This document shows positions 1 to 6,433 of a stretch of 11,057 nucleotides of DNA, piece after piece. The translations under genes and the position numbers were made by a program. Under the pieces are notes generated by a model. The model searched no databases and was not told the DNA's origin. It saw only the letters and a program-made list of their open reading frames with translations. The stretch is from an uncultured Helicobacteraceae bacterium (GTDB lineage: Bacteria > Campylobacterota > Campylobacteria > Campylobacterales > Helicobacteraceae), in NCBI GenBank assembly GCA_934728205.1, contig CAKVEH010000026.1:1-11057 (forward strand). The letters are read 5' to 3'. Numbering within the stretch: the stretch's first letter is position 1; each line of letters starts with the position of its first letter.

Positions 1-2
1 GT

Positions 3-1025
3 CCAAAGCACTTTGTAAAAAAGCTCACGCGTGCGAAGTTTGAAAGCCTTATTGAGGATTTGATTGATGAGACGATTACAAAGATTGATTCTGTGATTAA
101 AGATGCGGGGCTAAGTAAGAGCGATATAAGCGAAGTGGTAATGGTTGGCGGAAGCACGAGAATCCCAAAAGTCCAAGAGCGCGTAAAAGACTTCATCGGC
201 AAAGAGCTAAACAAATCGGTAAATCCCGATGAAGTCGTGGCTGTGGGTGCAGCGATACAAGGTGGCGTGCTAAAGGGCGATGTCAAAGATGTGTTGTTGC
301 TTGATGTAACGCCGTTGTCTTTGGGGATAGAGACAGCGGGAGGAATTTCTACAAAAGTGGTGGAGCGAGGGGTTACTATCCCAACTAAGAAAACGCAAGT
401 ATTCTCAACTTATGAGGACAATCAACCAGCGGTTTCTATCAATGTCTTGCAGGGTGAGAGAGAGCTAGCAAAGGACAACAAATCGCTTGGTCGATTTGAC
501 TTGCAAGGTATCCCAGCTGCACCGCGTGGTGTGCCTCAAATCGAAGTAACCTTTGATATTGATGCCAATGGAATCTTAACTGTAAGTGCGAAAGATAAAA
601 CCACAGGCAAGTCCCAAGAAATTAAAATCACGGGCTCAAGCGGGTTAAGTGATAGCGAAATCGAAAAAATGGTCAAAGATGCCGAGCTACACAAAGAAGA
701 AGACGCAAAGAAAAAAGAGCTTATTGAGCTAAAAAATCAAGCTGATAGCTTAGTGTATCAAACCAAAAAGAGCCTAGAGGACAACAAAAATGCCCTAGAT
801 TCTAAAGTCGCCACAGAGATTGAAGAAGCGACAAAAGAGCTAGAAGAATGCCTCAAAAATGAAAACGCGAGCAAAGAGGAAATAGAATCTAAGGTTAAAA
901 ACCTAAGCGATAAGGCGCAGCCTCTTGCTCAAGCTATGCAAAACAACCAAAACGATGCAGAAGCTAAGCCAAAGAAAAAAGGCAAAAAAGGCGATGATGA
1001 TGTCATTGACGCGGAAGTGGAATAG
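3..1025 (+). CDS. dnaK: Chaperone DnaK (Hsp70), C-terminal part
   Basis: Hsp70 chaperone of the DnaK-DnaJ-GrpE system in the cytoplasm. The frame is open from base 3, so the 5' part lies outside the window; about 340 residues are present, against roughly 620 for a whole DnaK. The visible part starts near the end of the nucleotide-binding domain, with the ATP-site motif [13 protein letters not shown] and the [16 protein letters not shown] segment. The allosteric interdomain linker [16 protein letters not shown] follows, then the substrate-binding beta domain ([17 protein letters not shown]), then the charged helical lid. The C-terminus is Lys-rich and ends in [10 protein letters not shown], the usual bacterial DnaK tail that helps bind co-chaperones. 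The stop codon is TAG at 1023. An internal TTG at 60 is not a real start, because the homology continues upstream of it. A hairpin follows the gene. In Helicobacter, dnaK usually lies behind hrcA and grpE, which cannot be checked here. Confidence 0.98.
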   Translation, partial: PKHFVKKLTRAKFESLIEDLIDETITKIDSVIKDAGLSKSDISEVVMVGGSTRIPKVQERVKDFIGKELNKSVNPDEVVAVGAAIQGGVLKGDVKDVLLLDVTPLSLGIETAGGISTKVVERGVTIPTKKTQVFSTYEDNQPAVSINVLQGERELAKDNKSLGRFDLQGIPAAPRGVPQIEVTFDIDANGILTVSAKDKTTGKSQEIKITGSSGLSDSEIEKMVKDAELHKEEDAKKKELIELKNQADSLVYQTKKSLEDNKNALDSKVATEIEEATKELEECLKNENASKEEIESKVKNLSDKAQPLAQAMQNNQNDAEAKPKKKGKKGDDDVIDAEVE

Positions 1026-1056
1026 TCCATCATTTGAATAAAATAAATCCTCTCAA

Positions 1057-1077
1057 ATGCTCCCTTTATGGGAGCAT
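1057..1077 (+). terminator. Hairpin after dnaK, possible weak terminator
   Basis: A perfect 8-bp inverted repeat (ATGCTCCC / GGGAGCAT) encloses a 5-base loop (TTTAT), 31 bases after the dnaK stop. The position suits a transcription terminator. However, the bases that follow (agccacaaaa) contain no T tract, so it may be a weak terminator or a 3'-end stabilising stem instead. Confidence 0.5.
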
Positions 1078-1111
1078 AGCCACAAAACCTCATAAAATAA
1101 CTTTATTTCGC

Positions 1112-1148
1112 TATACTTCTAGGATTTTTAATCTATCGCTACAAAGGA
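1112..1148 (+). promoter_or_regulatory. Putative promoter and RBS of the DUF262 gene
   Basis: A TATACT box at 1112-1117 lies behind a T-rich stretch (ctttatttcg), which fits the Helicobacter sigma-80 promoter style of a -10 box without a fixed -35. It is 37 bases before the ATG at 1155. An AAAGGA Shine-Dalgarno at 1143-1148 sits six bases before that ATG. The gene therefore seems to have its own promoter and should not depend on read-through from dnaK. Confidence 0.45.
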
Positions 1149-1154
1149 CACACA

Positions 1155-1535
1155 ATGAATATCGCCAAAAGCAATCTCAATGAATTTCTCACAACCAATA
1201 GAACACAATTTATTATCCCCACCTATCAGCGCAACTATGCGTGGGATAAGGCACAATGCCAAAAACTCCTAGAGGATATATTAGCTGTCGCTAATGGACA
1301 AAAACAAAAGCATTTTGTTGGCACAATTACTTATATCACCCACGATTGTGCTGACAAATTAGAATGTGTGGTAATTGATGGGCAACAGCGACTTACCACC
1401 ATTACCTTACTATTAAAAGCAATACAAAAACTAAGTAATAATGAAGTTATAAAAGAGGAAATTACAACAAATTTTCTAAATTTTAAACAATTAGGGGGGG
1501 GGGAGCAAATAAAAATACATACAAACTGCGCTTAA
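1155..1535 (+). CDS. DUF262/DUF1524 restriction-type protein, N-terminal part (gene split by poly-G)
   Basis: This is the first half of a GmrSD-like protein, and the only half reachable from the gene's own start (ATG 1155, good RBS). As sequenced it ends after 126 residues, just past the G tract. The DUF262 signature is clear: FIIPTYQRNYAW (residues 19-30), a GTI strand (56-58) and VIDGQQRLTTI (73-83). In relatives such as SspE and GmrSD, DGQQR is the nucleotide-hydrolysing motif. DUF262 proteins are usually 500-700 residues, so 126 is a truncation. The last 13 residues, encoded by the tract and beyond, look unrelated to the family. If the tract held 8 or 11 G, the frame would run on into the part beginning near 1571 and give about 686-687 residues. 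The truncated product is probably inactive. That is inference, but the nuclease domain is absent from it. Confidence 0.85.
   Translation: MNIAKSNLNEFLTTNRTQFIIPTYQRNYAWDKAQCQKLLEDILAVANGQKQKHFVGTITYITHDCADKLECVVIDGQQRLTTITLLLKAIQKLSNNEVIKEEITTNFLNFKQLGGGEQIKIHTNCA
1494..1503 (+). repeat. Ten-G homopolymer tract, candidate phase-variation switch
   Basis: Ten consecutive G residues lie inside an AT-rich coding sequence and are the longest G or C run in the window. Upstream codons enter the tract at codon 114 of the gene. With ten G the frame meets TAA at 1533-1535. With one more or two fewer, translation continues without a stop to 3217. Poly-G and poly-C tracts of this length change by slipped-strand mispairing in Helicobacter and Campylobacter and switch surface and restriction-modification genes on and off. 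The bases are seen directly; switching here is inferred. Confidence 0.85.
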
Positions 1536-1570
1536 AGCCTATCAAAAAAGATAGAGAAGCCCTAGAATCT

Positions 1571-3217
1571 GTGATGAATGATGAATACCAAGAAACACAC
1601 AAAAACTCCAAAATTATCCAAAACTACAAATTCTTTTTAGACGAGATTCAAAAAGAGCAACCCAAGATTCTAGATGCTATTTATATGACGATGAACAAAC
1701 TCGAAATAGCCAATATCTCACTTGACCCAAAAAATGATAACCCACAAGTTATTTTTGAGTCTATTAACTCCACAGGAAAATCCCTTGATGATATGGATTT
1801 AATCCGTAATTTTTTACTAATGGACAAAGAACCAACAAACCAAGAGGAATTGTATAAAAACTATATAGCAAAACTAGAAGATACTTTAGGTGATGAGAAT
1901 AATCTCTCTAAATTTATAGAAGCATATTTGCGTGTGTATTATGGACTCCAAGTCAAAAGAAAAAGAATCTATGAAATATTTAAACAACTCTTTAGAGAAG
2001 AATTTCAAAACGATACGCAAAAAGCATTGCAAGACCTCCTCAAATACGCCAAAATCTATCAAGTTATAACAAATAATAAAAAAGCATTGTTTAACGACCC
2101 TTATGACAACCCTAAGCAAAAAGACGCACTCTGTGATAAATTTGGTATGCTACAAACCTTACAATTTGGCGTGGCGTTGCCATTTGTAATGCGACTTTGC
2201 AATGACTTCCAAAACGAAGTCTTAGATTTTACTAATTTCAACAATATGCTTAATATCCTTGTGGCACACAATGTAAGAAGAAGTATTTGCAAACTAGAAA
2301 GTAACGCTCTTGCAAACACTCTGTATGAACTCTATGATAGACTTAAAAAAACCGATGGTATAAATGCTACTTCGCTTGCAAAATACCTCGCTAAAAAAAG
2401 TGGTAAAGAATCTTTCCCTAGCAACACAATGCTAGAAAAAGACTTTATCAATGTCAATGCCTATTCACTTAAAAAAGTTATTTCATTTATTCTCTACCAA
2501 ATCGAACTCTCAACCAACAAAGAATGTGTGGAATCTAGCGAACTTACCATTGAGCATTTTTATCCACAAAGTCCTACTAAACAATGGCAAGCGGATTTAA
2601 GTGAGGATGAAATCAAGCAATTAGAAGAATATAAGCATACCTTTGGCAACCTCACTCTAAGTGCGATTAACTCAACACTAAGCAATAAACCTATGCAAGA
2701 AAAAATTCAGATTCTAAAAGAGAATGGTTCATTACATTTAAATAAATATTTTTTAGATAAAACTTCTTGGGGATTAGATGACATAAAAACACGCTCACAA
2801 GCCTTATATGAAAAATTTATTGATATAGAAATTTTCAAAGACTTACCACAAGAATATAGAAAAATAGATAGCACTTTAATAACACTAGAATCTGATTTAA
2901 CACAAATCAAAGAAAACAGACTAAAAAGCCTTAAATTCCCTAATGGAGAGCAAAAAGGTATAAAAACTTTTAAAGAGTTAGCAGAGAATGTCATAGCGTA
3001 TTTACGCAATTCTTATGAAGAGGCACTCTATGAATTTATAGAATCTGAGAAGCCAAAATGCGTTATTAGCTCTTATGATACAAAAAAGAAAAGACAAATA
3101 CACCTCCTTATTGATGATAATTATGCGTTTGCTACCAACGATATTTTACGCGACATTAAAGGCTTAATAGAGGGTTGTGAATGTGAATGCAGTAATTTTG
3201 AAATAACACTCAAATAA
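1571..3217 (+). CDS. DUF262/DUF1524 restriction-type protein, C-terminal part with HNH nuclease domain (out of frame)
   Basis: This is the second half of the same gene, in the frame reached by adding one G or removing two. The frame is already open from 1487, so it overlaps the first half across the tract. The first codons here (GTG 1571, ATG 1574) have no Shine-Dalgarno and are not a likely real start. Its residues 59-83 hold the conserved DUF262 block NPQVIFESINSTGKSLDDMDL. Residues 326-378 carry the DUF1524 His-Me-finger nuclease signature: IEHFYPQ (His329), a downstream Trp, HTFGNLTLSAIN (Asn360, Asn367) and SNKPMQEK. All expected catalytic positions are present, so the frame is broken but not decayed. 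About 170 further residues form a C-terminal extension I do not recognise. In GmrSD, BrxU and SspE these domains restrict modified phage DNA. The gene ends two bases from the dusB stop. Confidence 0.85.
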   Translation: MMNDEYQETHKNSKIIQNYKFFLDEIQKEQPKILDAIYMTMNKLEIANISLDPKNDNPQVIFESINSTGKSLDDMDLIRNFLLMDKEPTNQEELYKNYIAKLEDTLGDENNLSKFIEAYLRVYYGLQVKRKRIYEIFKQLFREEFQNDTQKALQDLLKYAKIYQVITNNKKALFNDPYDNPKQKDALCDKFGMLQTLQFGVALPFVMRLCNDFQNEVLDFTNFNNMLNILVAHNVRRSICKLESNALANTLYELYDRLKKTDGINATSLAKYLAKKSGKESFPSNTMLEKDFINVNAYSLKKVISFILYQIELSTNKECVESSELTIEHFYPQSPTKQWQADLSEDEIKQLEEYKHTFGNLTLSAINSTLSNKPMQEKIQILKENGSLHLNKYFLDKTSWGLDDIKTRSQALYEKFIDIEIFKDLPQEYRKIDSTLITLESDLTQIKENRLKSLKFPNGEQKGIKTFKELAENVIAYLRNSYEEALYEFIESEKPKCVISSYDTKKKRQIHLLIDDNYAFATNDILRDIKGLIEGCECECSNFEITLK

Positions 3218-3219
3218 AA

Positions 3220-4185
3220 TTACTTGCTAAAAAACTCTTTAATAGCTTCGCGCATTTGACTAGGTGCAGCGGTAGAGTTTATAAGTGTGCGAAACTCACT
3301 TGCATTACACTCCCCCTTGCTATATGCGTGGCAATTTTTGCGGAATATAATCGCCCCACGCTCGCCATAAGATTCTATCATTTTATCAAAATGCTCCAAA
3401 ACAATGTCTTTTTTCACAATAGGTGGGAGCTCATCGGTGCTATGCTTAATCTGCCAAAAAATCCAAGGCGCACTCACAGCTGCCCTGCCTATCATCACGC
3501 CTTGTGCGCCACATATATCCATCACGCGTCTTGCGTCTTTTGGACTTTTAATCTCACCATTTGCGATAAGCGGGATAGCGATATGTCGCCTAATAAGCGC
3601 GATAGAATCATAATCTATCCGTTCTGCTTTATACTTATCCATTCTCGTCCTGCCGTGAATCACCACAAAATCCACATTGGTATCATTAAGTGCGTGAGCG
3701 ATTTCAAGGGGGATTTTTTTATCAAAACCAAGTCGCAATTTCAAGCTCACATATTTTTTGTTGCTTTTTTCTTTAATGAGGTTTGCAATCTCAACTAAGA
3801 GTTGTAAATTTTGCAAAAGTCCGCTACCATTGCCGTGATTAGCGACTTTTGGAGCTGGGCAACCACAATTTAAATCAATAATATCAATGCCCTCTTGAGT
3901 GTTTAAAATCTCAACTGCTTTGGTAATAATGTCTTTTTTTGAGCCAGCGATTTGCACACTATAAGGCGTTTCATTAGGACTTTTGGCGATAAGTGGCAAA
4001 GTTTTTTTAGGATTAAACACGAGCGCGTGCGCACTTGTCATTTCACTCACCGTAATATCTGCGCCAAATCTCTTCACCACACTCCTAAATGGCAAATCCG
4101 TATAGCCAGCCAAAGGTGCGAGCATAAGGAGATTCTCAAAGACAATGTTGCTCTTAGTTTCGCTCTTTGTAATCAAAATAATCAA
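3220..4185 (-). CDS. dusB: tRNA-dihydrouridine synthase, DusB family
   Basis: FMN-dependent enzyme that uses NADPH to reduce a uridine in the tRNA D-loop to dihydrouridine, in the cytoplasm. Family marks: MLAPLAGYTDLPFR (21-34, FMN-binding strand), DLNCGCPAPKV (104-113, with Cys109 the expected catalytic acid), VSLKLRLG (146-153), HGRTR (177-181), IANGEI (207-212) and GVMIGRAA..PW (phosphate-binding end of the barrel). At 321 residues it is full length. The start is TTG at 4185, with AAAGGA just upstream; a second TTG at 4176 has a more comfortable spacing of 11 bases, and the first in-frame ATG (4125) falls inside the conserved barrel strand. Either TTG lies inside the end of nspC, an overlap of 32 or 23 bases, so translation is probably coupled. 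The dusB name rests on general similarity and not on a distinguishing test among Dus subfamilies. Confidence 0.92.
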   Translation of the reverse strand: MIILITKSETKSNIVFENLLMLAPLAGYTDLPFRSVVKRFGADITVSEMTSAHALVFNPKKTLPLIAKSPNETPYSVQIAGSKKDIITKAVEILNTQEGIDIIDLNCGCPAPKVANHGNGSGLLQNLQLLVEIANLIKEKSNKKYVSLKLRLGFDKKIPLEIAHALNDTNVDFVVIHGRTRMDKYKAERIDYDSIALIRRHIAIPLIANGEIKSPKDARRVMDICGAQGVMIGRAAVSAPWIFWQIKHSTDELPPIVKKDIVLEHFDKMIESYGERGAIIFRKNCHAYSKGECNASEFRTLINSTAAPSQMREAIKEFFSK

Positions 4186-5365
4186 ATTCCTTTAAAATTC
4201 GCAATGTTTTATCCCTTTCAATCACTCCAAGTGCAGGCAATGGCACGCCATTAAAGGTGTTGTTTTTCACAATAGTGTAATGCAACATATCCTCAAATAC
4301 GACTTTATCCCCCACCTCAAGCGGACTATCAAAGCTAAAATCCCCGATTATATCGCCAGAGAGGCAAGTAGGACCACCAAAACGATAGTGGTATTTTCCC
4401 TCTTGCTCGCCCTTATCAGATTCCATTTTGCCCTGTGAAATCTTAAACACATTTGGACGATATGGCATTTCTAAGCAATCTGGCATATGTGCGCTCGCGC
4501 TTACATCTATGATGGCAATGTCTTTTTGATTACGCACAATATCCACCACACTTCCTACCAACATACCCACTTGCCAGCCTACCGCTTCACCGGGCTCTAA
4601 GAATACCTCGCACCCATAAGTGTCCACAAACTCGCGCAAAACAGAATCCAAAAGTGCGACATCATAATCTTTACGCGTGATATGATGCCCACCACCAAAA
4701 TTTATCCAACGCATTTTTGTAATATATTTGCCAAAATGTTTTATAAAGTGCGGGAGAGTGCGGGAGAGTGCATCGGCATTTTGCTCGCAATGTGTATGGA
4801 AATGCAATCCCTCAATATGCTCTAAGCCAAATTGCGCTACACCACTTTGAAATTCATCTGGCGTGATTCCAAGCCGGCTAAATGGTGCGCAAGGATTATA
4901 AATCTCTGGATTTACTTCGCTATACAAAGGATTTACACGCAAGCCTATTGAGATTTTATGGGAGGCTTGCTTATTATGATGCAAGATTTGTGGGAGAAAT
5001 TTTTGATATTGAGCAAAAGAGTTAAAAATAATATGTGTGGCATAAGGCAAAAGAGAATCTATTTCCTTATACGCTGGGCTAAAGACGCAAACTTCTTTTC
5101 TATCGTCTGCCCCGCCAATCTCCTCATAACCAAGCCTCGCTTCATACTCGCCACTTGCACAACTCCCGCCTAAAACCTCTCTCACCTCCTCAAAGCAACG
5201 CCAAAACGCATATCCCTTAAGAGCCAACAAAACTTTTACGCCATTTATTTGCTGAAATGTATTAAGAATATTGAGGTTGTGTATAAGCCTCTCGCGTTCT
5301 AAGATATAGCAAGGAGTGCGAATGGAATCTAAAAGAGCAATGGTGGCATTATCTCGCATTGGCAA
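4154..5365 (-). CDS. nspC: Carboxynorspermidine/carboxyspermidine decarboxylase
   Basis: PLP-dependent decarboxylase of the alanine-racemase fold. It removes CO2 from carboxynorspermidine or carboxyspermidine, the last step of the alternative polyamine route used by Campylobacterota. Visible sites, numbered from the TTG: LLALKGYA with the PLP lysine Lys50; HTHCEQ (190-195); NFGGGHHITR (222-231), which holds the cofactor phosphate; LEPGEAVGWQ (256-265); DVSASAHMPDCLEMPYRP; and GPTCLSGD (331-338), whose Cys334 should complete the partner's active site. At 403 residues it is the normal length. The frame opens at TTG 5365; ATG 5359, two codons in, is an equally good start and neither has a strong RBS. 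It begins 9-15 bases after the cheV1 stop, the same neighbour as in H. pylori (HP0019-HP0020). A 10-bp tandem repeat lies inside the gene. Confidence 0.96.
   Translation of the reverse strand: MPMRDNATIALLDSIRTPCYILERERLIHNLNILNTFQQINGVKVLLALKGYAFWRCFEEVREVLGGSCASGEYEARLGYEEIGGADDRKEVCVFSPAYKEIDSLLPYATHIIFNSFAQYQKFLPQILHHNKQASHKISIGLRVNPLYSEVNPEIYNPCAPFSRLGITPDEFQSGVAQFGLEHIEGLHFHTHCEQNADALSRTLPHFIKHFGKYITKMRWINFGGGHHITRKDYDVALLDSVLREFVDTYGCEVFLEPGEAVGWQVGMLVGSVVDIVRNQKDIAIIDVSASAHMPDCLEMPYRPNVFKISQGKMESDKGEQEGKYHYRFGGPTCLSGDIIGDFSFDSPLEVGDKVVFEDMLHYTIVKNNTFNGVPLPALGVIERDKTLRILKEFDYFDYKERN
4747..4771. repeat. 10-bp tandem repeat inside nspC
   Basis: The unit AGTGCGGGAG occurs twice in tandem, followed by a half copy (AGTGC). 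It encodes the LSRTLPH stretch at residues 200-206 of NspC. Because the unit is not a multiple of three, gain or loss of one copy would shift the reading frame. With the present copy number the gene is intact. Confidence 0.8.
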
Positions 5366-5374
5366 TAAGACTAA

Positions 5375-6337
5375 TTAGTGAATCATTAGCTGTCTAATTG
5401 CTGCTTCAATCTGCACGGGATTAGACTTTGAAATAAACTCATCGGCATTAAGACCCCGTGCCATATCTTCGTTACTTGAACCACTCATTGAGGAATTTAC
5501 CACAATAGGAATGTGTGAGGTAGCGGAATTGTTTTTCATTTGCTTAATAACCTCAAAACCGCTCGCTTCTGGCATTTCTAAGTCTGTTATAACCATTCCA
5601 ATATTGTTAATATCAGTCGTTGGAGCAAACACATAATCAAGCAACTTGCGCCCATTAACAAAGTCATAATGCACCACACCAATGCGGTTTAGGATAATTT
5701 GCATTGTTTTTAGCACACTTGGGCTATCATCGGCTAAAAGCACGCATTTGGTTGCTTGGACTTGAGAGACTTTGTTCATTTCTTCTTCTTTTTCTTTTTC
5801 AATCCACGGGAACACATCAGTAAGCATTTTTTCAATATCGACCACTTGCACAAGACTACCATCATAATAACGCGTGCGTGAAACAAGTTTGGCATTTTGT
5901 CCGCTACCACCTACGCCTGAGCTTTGCTCGATTTCTGTCCATTTTTTATTTAAGATTCTATCAGCTTCATAGATTCTCACCCCAATAGTCCAACGGGAAA
6001 ACTCACAAATCATAATAATATCAGCCTCTCCCGCAGGACGCTTAATAGAATGCTGGCGTAAATCTTTGGTCCTTTGTCTTGGGTCATAGAAAAACCACTT
6101 TTTCATATCAATAAGAGGCACAGTGAGCTCCCTAATGGTAATCAACCCCTCAATGAGTGTATTTGCCTCGTGGCTTACAATGGTAAGCGAACCTGTGTAT
6201 TTTATGACTTCGCGGATTTTAAACACATTAACCGCATATAAATCCTTACCCTTTTCTAAACGAAAGCACAAAAGTTGCAACTCATTATTTTTGTGTAGGC
6301 TTGTTATTTGGTCGACTTTTTGCATACTCGCAGACAT
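5375..6337 (-). CDS. cheV1: Chemotaxis coupling protein CheV1 (CheW domain plus receiver)
   Basis: Scaffold that links chemoreceptors to the kinase CheA and tunes the array through a phosphorylatable receiver, at the inner face of the membrane. Residues about 18-180 form the CheW-like domain, including FKIREVIKYTG (39-49) and GLITIRELTVPLIDM (64-78). A charged linker (KEKEEE) leads to a receiver domain, about 197-318. This has the acidic pair Asp203-Asp204, phosphoacceptor Asp252 in VITDLEMPEASGFEV, a Ser pair at 282-283 and Lys304 in FISKSNP. All receiver catalytic residues are present. At 320 residues it is full length. The start is ATG 6337 with a strong AAAAGGAG RBS five bases before it. 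H. pylori has three CheV paralogues. The call of CheV1 rests on the neighbouring nspC, as in H. pylori (HP0019). A TATAAT promoter lies upstream. Confidence 0.95.
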   Translation of the reverse strand: MSASMQKVDQITSLHKNNELQLLCFRLEKGKDLYAVNVFKIREVIKYTGSLTIVSHEANTLIEGLITIRELTVPLIDMKKWFFYDPRQRTKDLRQHSIKRPAGEADIIMICEFSRWTIGVRIYEADRILNKKWTEIEQSSGVGGSGQNAKLVSRTRYYDGSLVQVVDIEKMLTDVFPWIEKEKEEEMNKVSQVQATKCVLLADDSPSVLKTMQIILNRIGVVHYDFVNGRKLLDYVFAPTTDINNIGMVITDLEMPEASGFEVIKQMKNNSATSHIPIVVNSSMSGSSNEDMARGLNADEFISKSNPVQIEAAIRQLMIH

Positions 6338-6404
6338 TTTTACTCCTTTTGCAAACCAAATTAGCTAGATTCTAAATCGCTCAACTTGCATAGAAATTTT
6401 ACCA

Positions 6405-6433
6405 ATTATAGCCAAAAATGCCTAAAAAAATGC
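6405..6433 (-). promoter_or_regulatory. Likely promoter of cheV1-nspC-dusB
   Basis: On the minus strand a consensus TATAAT (6410 down to 6405) is preceded by two T tracts (T7 and T5) inside a repeated GCATTTTT motif. This is the T-rich upstream pattern typical of Helicobacter and Campylobacter housekeeping promoters. It lies in the only sizeable gap (96 bases) between genes in 3220-10032, about 68 bases before the cheV1 ATG. I see no obvious operator. Confidence 0.6.

Noticed and set aside
1494..1503. The frameshift as a plain sequencing error or a dead pseudogene
   Set aside because: An error in tract length cannot be excluded without reads. But a G10 tract in an AT-rich gene with every motif intact on both sides and no other stop is the signature of a switch and not of decay.
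3256..3798. Long open frame on the + strand opposite dusB
   Set aside because: It is antisense to a gene with all Dus motifs, has no plausible start or RBS, and its translation resembles no protein family I know.
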